Shown here piece by piece: positions 27,442 to 36,839 of a stretch of 37,499 bases of DNA. The DNA comes from Nitrospira sp. (GTDB lineage: Bacteria; Nitrospirota; Nitrospiria; Nitrospirales; Nitrospiraceae), in contig JARFXQ010000023.1 in the NCBI GenBank assembly GCA_029194725.1, positions 1 through 37,499 on the forward strand, given 5' to 3'. The notes below the pieces were generated by a model, which saw nothing but the letters and a program-made list of their open reading frames with translations, was not told the DNA's origin and did no database searches. Positions within the stretch are counted from its first letter, which is position 1; every line of letters begins with the position of its first letter. A program made the position numbers and the translations under genes.

Positions 27442-28633
27442 ATGCGTTATCAATCTGATCGCAGACATAGTTTGCAAAGGGGAGCGAACAGGTAAAGGCG
27501 GGAGAGACGGCGTTGAGCACGTGCATGGAGCGGTTGTCGCCTTCCAAGACGAAATCCATTTCAAGTTTTCTTTTCGTGATGTCGAGCAGCTGGGCTCTAA
27601 TTCCAGGACGGCCCCATGTTCGGTAGTGACGTTCGACCACACCCTCGGCGAGTACCGAGGCAAGCGACACCATCTTGCTCCGTGAGTATTTTGAGATCTC
27701 CTCGATCGCCAAGCGTCGGAAATCGAATCCAGCCCCAGTCAGTAAGCCGAACCCTCGACTCGCGACTTCGACGAGCTCACGGAAGTTGACGTTCCCGAGT
27801 CCTTCATAATTCTCGCGCCACAGAGCCGGAATGGCTGTCGGACCGATCTTGGCCTTTCCGTCGGCTGTGATCGTGAAGTGGACACCCAGGAAGGGATTCC
27901 TGAGATCCGGAACAGGGTAAATGTTGGTACGGATCGCACCCGGTGGTTCATCGGAATAGAGGTAAAGGCCCTTAAACGGCAGGATGCGATATTTTTCCGA
28001 GAATCCATAGTCCATGGCAATCTTGTCGGCGTAGAGCCCCGCCGCGTTGACGACATATCCGGCCTCGATGCTGTCCTGGTTCGTCCGAACGTTTCCGTTC
28101 ACTCGTCCCCGATAGGCTATGCCGCACCGGATCTGAATACCTTCTCGAAGCGCATCCTCCTGCATCGCGTTGACGACCTGGAGGGGACTGACCGTCGAGG
28201 TGCGCGGTGAAAAGAGAGCCCGTTGGTATGTTTTGACGCGGGGTTCTATGGATTTGGCTTCCGTTTCCGTGAGGGCCTGCAGCTCAATGCCGTTGAGTTG
28301 TCCGCGACGGAATAATTCATCGAGCGACGGCAAATCCGCCGCATCCTTCGCGACGACGAGCTTGCCGCATTTATTGAGGGGGATCCGCTTCTCCTCACAA
28401 TAGACAGTGAGTCGCTCATTTCCAAGGCGGGTAAATTTCGCTTTGAGACTGTCGGGTGAGTAATAGAAACCGGCATGGAGCACGCCGCTATTGCGACCGC
28501 TGGCATGGGCTCCACACGAGGGTTCCTTTTCGATCAACAACACCCGGGCGTTCGCCCGACGTTTACGGAGCTCACGGGCGATGCTGAGGCCGATTACCCC
28601 ACCTCCAATGACAAGAAAATCACAGGTCTGCAT
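27434..28633 (-). CDS. lhgO: L-2-hydroxyglutarate oxidase/dehydrogenase-like FAD protein
   Basis: A 399-residue FAD-dependent oxidoreductase of the DAO fold. The N-terminal dinucleotide-binding motif is VIGGGVIGLSIARELRKR, followed by LLIEKEPSCGAHASGRNSGV and LHAGFYYSPDSLKA, a combination typical of LhgO/L2HGDH enzymes. The C-terminal region contains GRPGIRAQLLD and NAVSPAFTCSLPFANYV. The expected reaction is oxidation of L-2-hydroxyglutarate to 2-oxoglutarate, feeding electrons to quinones at the membrane (metabolite repair). The gene is on the minus strand next to the RHS island boundary. Its coding end is intact, so the recombination that built the island did not break it. Confidence 0.88.
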   Translation of the reverse strand: MQTCDFLVIGGGVIGLSIARELRKRRANARVLLIEKEPSCGAHASGRNSGVLHAGFYYSPDSLKAKFTRLGNERLTVYCEEKRIPLNKCGKLVVAKDAADLPSLDELFRRGQLNGIELQALTETEAKSIEPRVKTYQRALFSPRTSTVSPLQVVNAMQEDALREGIQIRCGIAYRGRVNGNVRTNQDSIEAGYVVNAAGLYADKIAMDYGFSEKYRILPFKGLYLYSDEPPGAIRTNIYPVPDLRNPFLGVHFTITADGKAKIGPTAIPALWRENYEGLGNVNFRELVEVASRGFGLLTGAGFDFRRLAIEEISKYSRSKMVSLASVLAEGVVERHYRTWGRPGIRAQLLDITKRKLEMDFVLEGDNRSMHVLNAVSPAFTCSLPFANYVCDQIDNALG

Positions 28634-28825
28634 GTGCTGTGCTGTCGACGCCGTCGGTGTTGTGAAAGATCACAGTGTCCTCATCTACTAGGCAGAGTGT
28701 CTATGGATTCGTTCAGAATTTCCACAATTTTCTACCAAGAATTGTCCGTCTTCATGCCGATGCGACGGCGCTGCGCCTGCGGAAGTCGCCAGTTCCCTCT
28801 TGATAGGGAAGGGCTTTTCAACTTT

Positions 28826-29242
28826 CTACAAGTTCGGCTGCGCTTCATGTTTGATTCTTATGCCGAATTGCCTGTGGAGCCGGCGAAAATAGACGCCATA
28901 GCGGTCGGGCTGATCGAGGCGTCTCTTGCCGAAGCCGGAGGGTTTCTCTCGTAGATATTTCACGATTGTGGTTTCGTGTTCCCCGCTGAAGGGGAAGCTG
29001 ACCCCCGAGGTCATGTAAAAGCCCCCGGCGTCCAGCGCGCGGGTCGCCAACAGCGTGTCGGGCAGGGCGGTTTCGGACAGGCCCAAGTCGATCAACTCGA
29101 TGTCCGGAGGCGTGAGGCCGGTACGGAGCGCCATCAGTCGGTCGGAGAGCAAGATGTGGCTGCCGAGCACAGTGCTGCACACGCTGAAGAGGGAAAAAGA
29201 GGCGGTCTTCATCGCCTCGAAATAGCGGCGTTCCTTGGTCAT
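28826..29242 (-). CDS. Hypothetical protein coupled to the SEC-C gene
   Basis: A 138-residue protein of no family I recognise. The ATG at 29242 overlaps the stop of the SEC-C gene as ATGA, which decides the start and indicates translational coupling. Visible features are a central [20 protein letters not shown] segment, a [19 protein letters not shown] stretch and a basic C-terminus ([16 protein letters not shown]). The middle is mildly hydrophobic, with no clear transmembrane helix. Coupling suggests it acts with or is stoichiometric to the SEC-C protein. Confidence 0.65.
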   Translation of the reverse strand: MTKERRYFEAMKTASFSLFSVCSTVLGSHILLSDRLMALRTGLTPPDIELIDLGLSETALPDTLLATRALDAGGFYMTSGVSFPFSGEHETTIVKYLREKPSGFGKRRLDQPDRYGVYFRRLHRQFGIRIKHEAQPNL

Positions 29243-31464
29243 GGCCGCTCCAGCCCCAGTTCTCCCCACATCCATGTGAAGTCGTAGGAGGGGCGGCCTA
29301 CTCTGGCGTCGTGAGCCGCCCGGTTTTCAAATTCCTTGAGCAGGCCGATGAGCTTCGGGCGCCGACGACGGTCTCCGGCTGCCTGGCGCGGGTTCAGGTT
29401 GTCCAGAGCCGGCACGGGCTGATCCACCCAGGCCCGGTAGTGGTCCTCGTAGTACGTATGCAGCAACTCGGCTTCGACATCCGGTGGGAGCGAATTGGGC
29501 GCATCGGCCCGATGTCGGCTCTCGGCTCGTGTCATTGTCTGCTTCATGTCTTCGGTACTGGTCACTCGGTAGCGCAGGGCCTGCGGTGCGAGGCCTTCCA
29601 GCCACTGCCTCCCTCGCTGCGCCCGTGCTTCGGAGGTGGTTTCGAGTATGAGGCGCTCATCCGTGACCCTGATCGTTCCCAGCGTCCGCCGGAATGTCGG
29701 TGTGATCTCGTACCAGTCGAAGACTCCCGAGGTTATCTGTTCCACGCCCTCCATGTGGGTTAACAGGCCGAGCAGTTGTTCCTGATCCAGCACATCGAAG
29801 ACTGCTTTGGTGAACATGAGCGGATCGCCCTCCGGGGTCACTATGGTGGGGAAGGGACGAAACGCCACCAGCGGGAGCCACCAGCGGGACAGGAGATGGC
29901 CCAGCTTCTTGAGAAGCGCCACGCGGCTGCCGCGTGGGAAACGGGCGTGGAACGTGCGTCCGGCTTTCTGCCATTGCGGGAGCAGCATCTCGGCGTCGCG
30001 CGGAGACAGTTGCAGCAATCCGGCTTCGAGAACCCGCGAGCCGTCTGGTCGCGGCATCAGGCGCGCCACGATCAGGTCCCATTGCGCGACGCCATGCGTG
30101 GCCGTTCGTTCATGAACGCGGATACGTTCCTCGGTGGAGAGGTCCCGCAGGGTGAACCCTTCGTCGAGATCCACCGCTTCGACTTCATAGAGTCCTTGGT
30201 ATGTTTCCCGGGCTTGATTCAGAAAGGCTCGTTCCCCTGTTGCGAGAGAGCCGCCTTCCGCTGCCAGGAACCGATCGGCGACTGTGCGCTTGTCCGGCAA
30301 TTCGGCATCGAACCAGAGCCAGGCCGTCCGCATGACCTCGGCCTGCGGCAGATCGAGGACTCGCCGCTGCTCATCTTCGTCCCGGTCGTAGAGGTGGCTC
30401 CCCCAATAATCGAACGAGGCCTCGGCTACGTCCTCCACCTGGTCGGGCTGGTCGGCGAATGCACGTAGCTTGTCCAGGACGGAAGCCCGGTCTGCTTCCG
30501 AAAAGAGCGTTGGTGTGGGAGCAACCGGCTTTGCTGTTTTGTCCAGGCAGCATTTCTTATATTTTTTTCCGCTGCCGCAGGGGCAGGGATCGTTGCGCCC
30601 GATCTTTGGCTCGCTCCGGACAATCGGTTCCACCGGCAGGAGATCGAGCAGATCGTCGTCGAGCGGGTCCTGCTCCAGGTCGTCCTGTTCTTTTTGTCGC
30701 CGATCCTCCTCTTGCCACCGTGCCTGGCGTTGGGCGATGGCGGAGGCACTGTAGAAATCCAGCCAGTCCCTGGTGTAATGCCGCAGCGTCGGCGAGGGTT
30801 TGGTACAGGCCTCGACCACGTCTGTCTCGGAAAATGCCAGGGGGAACAGCGGATCGGGGCGGCGTTTCCGCTCCTGTTCCCGGGCGAAGGCCAGGAGGGT
30901 ATCCTTGTGCTCCGATCGCCGAAAGTCGAGGAGAAGATTGCCGACAATGTCGCACAGATATTCATCTTCGGCGGGGTCGTCGAGGCAAGCGACGATCAGG
31001 CCGAAGATCGAATCCGCGTCGACGGGGTCCGCCAATGTCGTGGCCGCCAGGACCTCCGCTGCAGTCGCCCGGAGATATGGGGATCGAGCTCGATCCTTCA
31101 GGAGCGTGATCAGCGGCGGGCGCGTCTGCGCGCCGAGCCGGCCCAGGATCGACGGGATTTCGTCGGTGATCCAATCACAATCCTGCGCCTCCGCATGTTC
31201 CATTGCGAGGATGAGCGCGGGGATCACGCTCGGGTGTCCAATCGCCCCGAGGAGGTACGTCGCATGGATCGGTGACCACCAGGCCGGGAGTTCTTGTTGC
31301 CACGACTCGCGGGCGGAGACCAGGGCGGTCAACGGCGCTATAATCCGTGGGGCTCGGGCAAGAAGCTCATCCACCGCCGCGCGCGGCAGCCGATCCGCTT
31401 CTGTGACGAGGAGTTCGAGTAGCGCTTCATCCGTGAGGCTGTCGTATGTGATCACGTCCGTCAT
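29239..31464 (-). CDS. HEAT-like protein with internal SEC-C zinc-binding motif
   Basis: A 741-residue protein. Residues ~10-200 look like HEAT-type helical repeats ([35 protein letters not shown]). Residues ~288-306 form a perfect SEC-C motif, [18 protein letters not shown], whose three Cys plus Cys/His ligands bind one zinc ion, as in SecA C-termini. A ~435-residue C-terminal region follows, containing [20 protein letters not shown] and [17 protein letters not shown], which I do not recognise. SEC-C motifs are usually terminal; an internal one between a HEAT domain and a large domain is less common. Function unknown; SEC-C modules often mediate ribosome or protein contacts. ATG 31464, with AGGTGATG upstream. 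The stop overlaps the next gene. Confidence 0.75.
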   Translation of the reverse strand: MTDVITYDSLTDEALLELLVTEADRLPRAAVDELLARAPRIIAPLTALVSARESWQQELPAWWSPIHATYLLGAIGHPSVIPALILAMEHAEAQDCDWITDEIPSILGRLGAQTRPPLITLLKDRARSPYLRATAAEVLAATTLADPVDADSIFGLIVACLDDPAEDEYLCDIVGNLLLDFRRSEHKDTLLAFAREQERKRRPDPLFPLAFSETDVVEACTKPSPTLRHYTRDWLDFYSASAIAQRQARWQEEDRRQKEQDDLEQDPLDDDLLDLLPVEPIVRSEPKIGRNDPCPCGSGKKYKKCCLDKTAKPVAPTPTLFSEADRASVLDKLRAFADQPDQVEDVAEASFDYWGSHLYDRDEDEQRRVLDLPQAEVMRTAWLWFDAELPDKRTVADRFLAAEGGSLATGERAFLNQARETYQGLYEVEAVDLDEGFTLRDLSTEERIRVHERTATHGVAQWDLIVARLMPRPDGSRVLEAGLLQLSPRDAEMLLPQWQKAGRTFHARFPRGSRVALLKKLGHLLSRWWLPLVAFRPFPTIVTPEGDPLMFTKAVFDVLDQEQLLGLLTHMEGVEQITSGVFDWYEITPTFRRTLGTIRVTDERLILETTSEARAQRGRQWLEGLAPQALRYRVTSTEDMKQTMTRAESRHRADAPNSLPPDVEAELLHTYYEDHYRAWVDQPVPALDNLNPRQAAGDRRRRPKLIGLLKEFENRAAHDARVGRPSYDFTWMWGELGLERP

Positions 31465-31586
31465 CGATGCGTCATCACCTCATACGTCCATTATCCCATA
31501 CGTGATTTGCTTCGCGTGCACAGTGACCCGTCGTCCATGGACCCGTTTGCCGCCGACCACTCACCGCGATCCGATTACCGCACATT

Positions 31587-33032
31587 CTAATCACGTACGT
31601 CTTTATTTTCACTCATCAATGGAGCGACGGGGCCGGTAGATGGACTGGAATATTGGTTGGACACAGAAAGTTGCATCACAGTTTCGATAGAGGCTCGCAG
31701 AATCTCGATCATGCGCCTGAGTTCAGAAGGCGAAGCGCTGAGCGGTGGCAGTAGGATCATCACGCTGCCGATGGGGCGCAGCAAGAGTCCACGGCGGCGC
31801 GCCTCCATGGCTACTTTGTGGCCGACCCTCTCTTCGAGCGGATAGGGGTTCTTCGTCTGTTTGTCCTCTACCAACTCGATACCCACCATGAATCCGCTCC
31901 GCCTGATGTCTCCAACATGCGGTAACTGTCGGAGCGGCTCAAGAAGTCGGGCCATCATTCTGATTTTGGGTTGCAGTCGCACGAGCGTCTTCTCGCTTTT
32001 GAATATTTCGAGATTGGCGAGGGCCACGGAACAGCCCAATGGATTGCCGGTAAAACTGTGTCCATGGAAAAAAGTCTTGAACTCGTCGTAGGTTCCGAGA
32101 AAACCTCGGTAGATCTCCTCGGTCGTCAATGTTGCCGCGAGCGGCATATAACCGCCGGTGAGCCCTTTGCTGATCGCCATCAGATCCGGCGTCACTCCTT
32201 CATTCTCGCAGGCGAACATGCTGCCCGTTCGTCCGAATCCCGTCGCCACTTCATCGGCAATCAACAGCACATCGTACTTGTTGCAGAGATCACGGATGCG
32301 TTTCAGGTAGCCGGGCGGTTGAGGAATCATGCCGGCGGCAGCTTGCATCAGCGGTTCAATAATGAAACCAGCCAATTCGCGATGATGGCGCTTCAAGATT
32401 TCTTCAATCGGATCGATACAAGCCATTCGGCAAGTTGGGTAGGTCAAGTTTAATGGGCATCGGTAGCAATAGGGTGGTTCTGCTTCGAGTGTCGAAAACA
32501 GCAGCGGCTTGAACCTGGAATGGAATAAGTCGATGTTGCCGACGCTCACAGCTCCGATCGTATCTCCGTGATAGGCCAGCTTGAGATGGAGGAAGGTGTT
32601 TTTGGGTCCCGCCTCAGGACGCCTCTGTTGCCAATATTGAACGGCCATTTTTAGCGCAATCTCCACCGCCGTGGAGCCATTGTCCGAATAGAAGACACGC
32701 GCAAGTCCTTTCGGCGCGATCCGGATCAACTCTCGGGCCAGCTCGATGGCAGGCGGATTGGAAAGACCAAGAAATGTTGAGTGGGCGATCTTGTCGAGTT
32801 GTTTCTTCAGGGCGCGGTCTAGGATCGGGTGGCGATGTCCGTGGAGATTGACCCAGATAGATGAGGTGCCATCCAGATATTTGTTTCCCTCCGTATCAAT
32901 GAGATAGGAACCTTTTCCACGCTCGATGATCAGCGGCTCTTCCTGTTCCCATTCCTGCATCTGGGTAAACGGATGCCAGAGGTAACGATGGTCCCAGTCG
33001 ATCAATTGTCGGGTTGAAGGCTTTCGTGTCAC
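31587..33032 (-). CDS. bioA: Adenosylmethionine-8-amino-7-oxononanoate aminotransferase
   Basis: A ~481-residue PLP enzyme (class III aminotransferase) that uses SAM as amino donor to make 7,8-diaminopelargonate in biotin synthesis. It is close to the Bacillus type: HPFTQMQEW, SIWVNLHGHRHP, IAHSTFLGLSNP, YSDNGSTAVEIALKMA, YHGDTIGAVSVGNIDLFH, LLIADEVATGFGRTG, the PLP-lysine block ISKGLTGGYMPLAAT, and FFHGHSFTGNPLGC. The start is uncertain: GTG 33032 fits the family N-terminus; ATG 33086 would add 18 residues; neither has a good ribosome-binding site. No other bio gene is in the window, so the pathway is scattered. It is transcribed divergently from lepA. Confidence 0.94.
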   Translation of the reverse strand: MTRKPSTRQLIDWDHRYLWHPFTQMQEWEQEEPLIIERGKGSYLIDTEGNKYLDGTSSIWVNLHGHRHPILDRALKKQLDKIAHSTFLGLSNPPAIELARELIRIAPKGLARVFYSDNGSTAVEIALKMAVQYWQQRRPEAGPKNTFLHLKLAYHGDTIGAVSVGNIDLFHSRFKPLLFSTLEAEPPYCYRCPLNLTYPTCRMACIDPIEEILKRHHRELAGFIIEPLMQAAAGMIPQPPGYLKRIRDLCNKYDVLLIADEVATGFGRTGSMFACENEGVTPDLMAISKGLTGGYMPLAATLTTEEIYRGFLGTYDEFKTFFHGHSFTGNPLGCSVALANLEIFKSEKTLVRLQPKIRMMARLLEPLRQLPHVGDIRRSGFMVGIELVEDKQTKNPYPLEERVGHKVAMEARRRGLLLRPIGSVMILLPPLSASPSELRRMIEILRASIETVMQLSVSNQYSSPSTGPVAPLMSENKDVRD

Positions 33033-33157
33033 GGTGAACGAGTTGCAGAGGAGAGCGGATGGCTTGGGCCAGAAACAAGAGGCCATCTCATCGTTTCATG
33101 CTCGTGCTATCGGTATTCGCTAGATGCTCGTATCGGCTCTCCCCCGAGCGGCGCGTG

Positions 33158-33186
33158 ATTATAGAGACAGGTGATCACTTTGACAA
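33158..33186 (-). promoter_or_regulatory. Probable sigma-70 promoter of bioA
   Basis: On the minus strand TTGTCA (complement of 33181-33186) is followed after 17 bases by a perfect TATAAT (complement of 33158-33163). An 8-bp palindrome GTGATCAC (33171-33178) lies in the spacer and could be an operator. The -35 box overlaps that of lepA on the other strand. Confidence 0.75.
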
Positions 33187-33208
33187 CCTGGGAGGCAGTT
33201 ACTATAAT
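33180..33208 (+). promoter_or_regulatory. Consensus sigma-70 promoter of lepA
   Basis: TTGACA (33180-33185), 17 bases, TATAAT (33203-33208): a full consensus match. Transcription should begin near 33214-33216, only about 8-10 bases before the lepA ATG at 33224, leaving no room for a normal ribosome-binding site. Confidence 0.85.
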
Positions 33209-33223
33209 GAACCGATTTCACGC

Positions 33224-35035
33224 ATGAGCTGGGATTTGCAAAGCCTTATACGCAATTTTTCCATAATCGCTCATATCGATCACGGCAAATCAACCCTCGC
33301 TGACCGGTTCCTAGAAGCTACTGGCGCAGTCACTGCTCGAGAGGCGAAAGATCAGATCCTCGATGCCATGGACCTCGAGCGGGAACGTGGCATTACGATC
33401 AAAGCCCATGCAGTGGCCATCCGGTACAAGGCCCAGGATGGGAAGACCTATGCGCTGCATTTGATCGATACGCCTGGGCATGTTGATTTTACATATGAAG
33501 TGTCCCGGAGTTTGGCGGCTTGTGAGGGAGCGCTCTTGCTGGTGGATGCCACTCAGGGCGTGCAGGCGCAGACGATTGCCAATGTGAATTTAGCGATGGC
33601 CAATAATCTCACGATTATCCCGGTCATCAATAAGATTGATCTGGCCAGTGCGGATGTCGAGGGTACGAAACACTCGATCTCGGAGGTGCTACAGCTTGCG
33701 GCCGCCGATGCCCTGCCCATCAGCGCTAAGGAAGGCAAAGGCGTAGCGGAGGTATTGGAAGCGGTCATTGCGCGAATCCCTCCCCCATCTGGTGATCCAC
33801 TGGCCTCATTGAAGGCGCTCATCTTCGACTCTTGGTTCGACAATTACCAGGGTGTGATCGTCTTGGTCAGGCTGGTGGACGGAACCATTCGACCAGGAAT
33901 GAAGATTAAGGTCATGTCGAATGACCGGACGTTTGAAGTCATGGAAGTTGGTCAGTTCACACCCAAGAGAACCAAGAAGTCCGAGCTGTTGACTGGAGAG
34001 GTCGGGTATCTCTGCGCCAACATGAGAGAGGTCGCCGACGTCAAGATTGGCGATACCCTGACGGATGCCGCGACCCCCACCGCCGTGCCGTTTCCCGGGT
34101 ACAAACAAGTCAAGCCGTTGGTATTTTGCGGACTGTACTCAACGGACACCGCGAAGTACGAGGACTTGCGGGATGCTCTCGTCAAACTTCGGCTCAACGA
34201 CTCGTCGTTCATTTACGAGCCGGAAACGTCACTGGCGCTCGGCTTCGGCTTCCGCTGTGGTTTCCTTGGCTTGCTGCACATGGAAATCATCCAGGAGCGG
34301 TTGGAACGTGAGTACGGTCTGACGCTGATTACGACCGCGCCGACCGTGGTGTATCACGTCACCACGACGAAGGGCGACAAGGTGGAGATCGACAACCCAG
34401 CCGAATTACCTCCTCCCAATAATATCGCCTCGTTTGAAGAGCCGTTTATTCTCGCAACGGTCATCACCCCCGAACGATATATGGGGGCCATTCTTCAGCT
34501 CTGCCAAGAGCGGAGGGGTATTCAGCGCAGCCTACAGTTTCTCGATCCCACCCGCGTGATGATCAGTTATGAACTGCCGCTGAATGAGGTGATTCTGGAT
34601 TTTTACGACAAGTTGAAGTCCAGGACCCAAGGATATGCCTCGCTGGACTATGAATTACTCGGATACCGAGAGTCCGATCTGGTGAAGATCGACATCCTGC
34701 TCAACGGCGAGGCGGTGGACGCCCTGTCCTTCATTACGCATCGTGAACGTTCGTACCATCGCGGTCGTCAAATGGCTGAGAAGATGAAAGAGTTGATTCC
34801 TCGGCAGATGTTTGAGATCGCCATTCAGGCGGCGATCGGGAACAAGATCATTGCCCGTGAAACCATCGGAGCGATGAAAAAGAACGTGACCGCGAAGTGC
34901 TACGGCGGCGACATCACGCGGAAACGGAAGTTGCTGGAAAAGCAAAAAGAAGGGAAAAAACGGATGAAGGCGGTCGGCAGTGTCGAAGTCCCACAGGAAG
35001 CGTTTCTGGCAATCCTGAGAGTCGGAGAGGAATGA
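33224..35035 (+). CDS. lepA: Elongation factor 4 (LepA)
   Basis: A 603-residue translational GTPase that acts on the ribosome (back-translocation or a role in initiation and ribosome assembly). The start at ATG 33224 gives [20 protein letters not shown], the usual LepA N-terminus; the upstream open frame to 33059 is not part of it. G motifs [20 protein letters not shown] and NKID are intact. The EF4-specific C-terminus is present ([39 protein letters not shown]). It is preceded by a consensus promoter so close that the mRNA would be nearly leaderless. The stop overlaps the lepB ATG, the classic lepA-lepB arrangement. Confidence 0.97.
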   Translation: MSWDLQSLIRNFSIIAHIDHGKSTLADRFLEATGAVTAREAKDQILDAMDLERERGITIKAHAVAIRYKAQDGKTYALHLIDTPGHVDFTYEVSRSLAACEGALLLVDATQGVQAQTIANVNLAMANNLTIIPVINKIDLASADVEGTKHSISEVLQLAAADALPISAKEGKGVAEVLEAVIARIPPPSGDPLASLKALIFDSWFDNYQGVIVLVRLVDGTIRPGMKIKVMSNDRTFEVMEVGQFTPKRTKKSELLTGEVGYLCANMREVADVKIGDTLTDAATPTAVPFPGYKQVKPLVFCGLYSTDTAKYEDLRDALVKLRLNDSSFIYEPETSLALGFGFRCGFLGLLHMEIIQERLEREYGLTLITTAPTVVYHVTTTKGDKVEIDNPAELPPPNNIASFEEPFILATVITPERYMGAILQLCQERRGIQRSLQFLDPTRVMISYELPLNEVILDFYDKLKSRTQGYASLDYELLGYRESDLVKIDILLNGEAVDALSFITHRERSYHRGRQMAEKMKELIPRQMFEIAIQAAIGNKIIARETIGAMKKNVTAKCYGGDITRKRKLLEKQKEGKKRMKAVGSVEVPQEAFLAILRVGEE

Positions 35036-35802
35036 GCCTCGACCAGAATCAGAGAAATGCGGAGAAGCTGTCAGGTTCCCCTCGGGGAGGAGAGCAGGTC
35101 TCGCTGTCCGGAGCTAAGATGGCCGGCAACACGGAGCAAGTAGGGCGCAAATCCATCGTCCGGGAGTATGCGGAAGCGATTATCGTGGCCATGCTGTTGG
35201 CGTTTGCCATCCGCGTGTTCGTCGTGCAGGCGTTTAAGATTCCCTCAGGGTCGATGATTCCCACCTTGTTGATCGGCGATCACATTTTGGTCAGCAAGCT
35301 CTCCTATGGCCTTCAGTGGCCGACGGACTGCAAGCTGCAATGGAGTTTTCCTCCGGTCAATTGCTATACGTCCGAAACGGTCGTGACGTTCGGCAAGCCG
35401 CAGCGGGGCGACATCATCGTGTTTCGGTTTCCCGAGGATGAAGAGAAAGATTTCATCAAGCGCATTGTCGGGCTGCCGGGGGATACCATACAGCTTCGGA
35501 ATAAGGTCGTGCTCGTGAACGGCCAGCCGCTCGACGACAAAGCCTTTACGCAGCGGATCGACCCCGGCGTTATCGATGGTACGGTCAACCCTCGCGATAA
35601 TTTCGGACCGGTGACCGTGCCGGAGGGATCGTACTTCGTCATGGGTGACAATCGCGACCAAAGTTTGGACAGTCGGTTCTGGGGATATGTGCGCGAAGAA
35701 AAGATCCGCGGTAAGGCGTTTCGTGTCTACTGGTCTTGGAATGGCCAGGGGAATTGGACGGAGTGGGTCAGGTGGGACCGATTCGGCAAGGCGATTCAGT
35801 AA
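35032..35802 (+). CDS. lepB: Signal peptidase I
   Basis: A 256-residue inner-membrane serine protease that removes signal peptides from exported proteins. A single hydrophobic helix (about residues 46-66) precedes the catalytic Ser74 in [11 protein letters not shown]; the general-base Lys143 lies in [11 protein letters not shown], and the [14 protein letters not shown] block is intact. The N-terminal ~40 residues are polar and low in complexity. The ATG at 35032 overlaps the lepA stop as ATGA, and GGAGAGG just upstream serves as ribosome-binding site. The Cys100-Cys111 insert ([17 protein letters not shown]) may form a disulphide in the periplasm. Co-transcribed with lepA. Confidence 0.97.
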   Translation: MSLDQNQRNAEKLSGSPRGGEQVSLSGAKMAGNTEQVGRKSIVREYAEAIIVAMLLAFAIRVFVVQAFKIPSGSMIPTLLIGDHILVSKLSYGLQWPTDCKLQWSFPPVNCYTSETVVTFGKPQRGDIIVFRFPEDEEKDFIKRIVGLPGDTIQLRNKVVLVNGQPLDDKAFTQRIDPGVIDGTVNPRDNFGPVTVPEGSYFVMGDNRDQSLDSRFWGYVREEKIRGKAFRVYWSWNGQGNWTEWVRWDRFGKAIQ

Positions 35803-36839
35803 AGAAAAGCAGTCATGGTTTCCTTCCGGGAGGAGACTCACATGGGAAGAGTGACGCTCCGTCGACCAAAGCACTTCGACAGTATCTTCAACGATTTCCA
35901 CAGGCATCGGTCCTCGTCGTCGGCGACCTCATTCTCGATCATTATGTGATGGGGAGAGTCAGTCGGATCTCTCCAGAAGCGCCGGTTCCGGTGGTCCATG
36001 TCGAGTCAGAATCGCTCCGGCTTGGTGGGGCGGCAAATGTATTCAACAATATCTTGGCGCTGGGAGGAAAGGCCGATCTTTGTGGTGTGATCGGATCGGA
36101 CGAAAGCGGGCGCCTTCTGATGAAGGAACTCGGCAACAAACGATCAAGCCGCGGAGGGGTGGTGATCGATCAGGATCGCCCTACGACCAGGAAAAGTCGG
36201 GTCATTGCCCACAACCAGCAGATTGTGCGCTATGACATCGAAGGCCGAAGCGAACTCAAGGCATCGCTGCGGCAAAAGATTCTCCGGTATGTGGAGTCAC
36301 GGATTCGGGACTTGTCCTGCGTGGTCGTGTCGGACTATGCCAAGGGAGTCGTATCGTCGACGCTCATGTCTGAAATCACACGGCTCGCTATCTTGCGAAA
36401 AGTTCCGGTCATTGTCGATCCGAAAGTTGAGCATTTCAGCTACTACAAAGGCGTCACCGTCCTCACACCGAATCATCTGGAGGCGGCTCAAGCCTCCGGG
36501 TTGCACGGCGAAGGCAACCAGACGATCGACGAGGCTGGAGCGATGATTCGGCAGCGTCTTGGGTGCCGGTCCGTCCTGATTACGCGCGGCGAAAAAGGCA
36601 TGAGCTTGTACGAGGGCGACGGCGCATCGTGGCATTTGCCCACGAAGGCTCGGCAGGTCTACGACGTCACCGGTGCAGGGGATACGGTCATTGGAACGCT
36701 GGCGTTGGCGCTCTCGGCCGGCGCAAGCATCAAGACAGGAGCGGTCATGGCCAACTACGCAGCCGGGATCGTGGTGGGAATGGTCGGCACAGCGACTGTC
36801 TCGCCCAAGCAGCTGTCCGAGGCGTTTGGAGATGCCTAG
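35736..36839 (+). CDS. D-glycero-beta-D-manno-heptose-7-phosphate kinase (HldE/RfaE domain I type)
   Basis: A PfkB-family kinase of the RfaE1/HldE-N type, which phosphorylates heptose 7-phosphate at C1 for LPS inner-core synthesis. Visible motifs are VLVVGDLILDHYVMGRVSRI, SPEAPVPVV, LRLGGAANVFNNILALGG, VVSDYAKGV, DPKVEHFSYYKG, LTPNHLEA and the anion-hole/catalytic block DVTGAGDT. No nucleotidyltransferase domain follows, so the ADP-heptose synthase step must be encoded elsewhere. The true N-terminus is problematic: the only canonical in-frame start before the domain is ATG 35736, inside lepB without a ribosome-binding site. The well-placed ATG 35842 (GGGAGGAG six bases upstream) is out of frame by one base. 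The TAG stop is formed at the junction with the mobile element. Confidence 0.88.
   Translation: MEWPGELDGVGQVGPIRQGDSVKKSSHGFLPGGDSHGKSDAPSTKALRQYLQRFPQASVLVVGDLILDHYVMGRVSRISPEAPVPVVHVESESLRLGGAANVFNNILALGGKADLCGVIGSDESGRLLMKELGNKRSSRGGVVIDQDRPTTRKSRVIAHNQQIVRYDIEGRSELKASLRQKILRYVESRIRDLSCVVVSDYAKGVVSSTLMSEITRLAILRKVPVIVDPKVEHFSYYKGVTVLTPNHLEAAQASGLHGEGNQTIDEAGAMIRQRLGCRSVLITRGEKGMSLYEGDGASWHLPTKARQVYDVTGAGDTVIGTLALALSAGASIKTGAVMANYAAGIVVGMVGTATVSPKQLSEAFGDA
35828..35844 (+). promoter_or_regulatory. Strong ribosome-binding site and ATG out of frame with the kinase
   Basis: GGGAGGAG (35828-35835), a six-base spacer and ATG (35842-35844) form an excellent start. One extra G in the run at 35844-35846 would bring it in frame and give MGKSDAPSTKALRQYLQRF, a natural kinase N-terminus. 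Either the sequence lost a G or the gene has a real frameshift here. Confidence 0.6.

Noticed and set aside
28475..28954. 159-codon plus-strand frame overlapping lhgO and the hypothetical gene
   Set aside because: It crosses two minus-strand genes in antisense and its product looks like translated complement; no start signal.
33207..33227. Six-codon mini-ORF (MNRFHA) ending in an ATGA overlap with lepA, preceded by GGGAGG
   Set aside because: Its ATG overlaps the end of the -10 box and its ribosome-binding site lies in the promoter spacer, so it is not expected to be transcribed.
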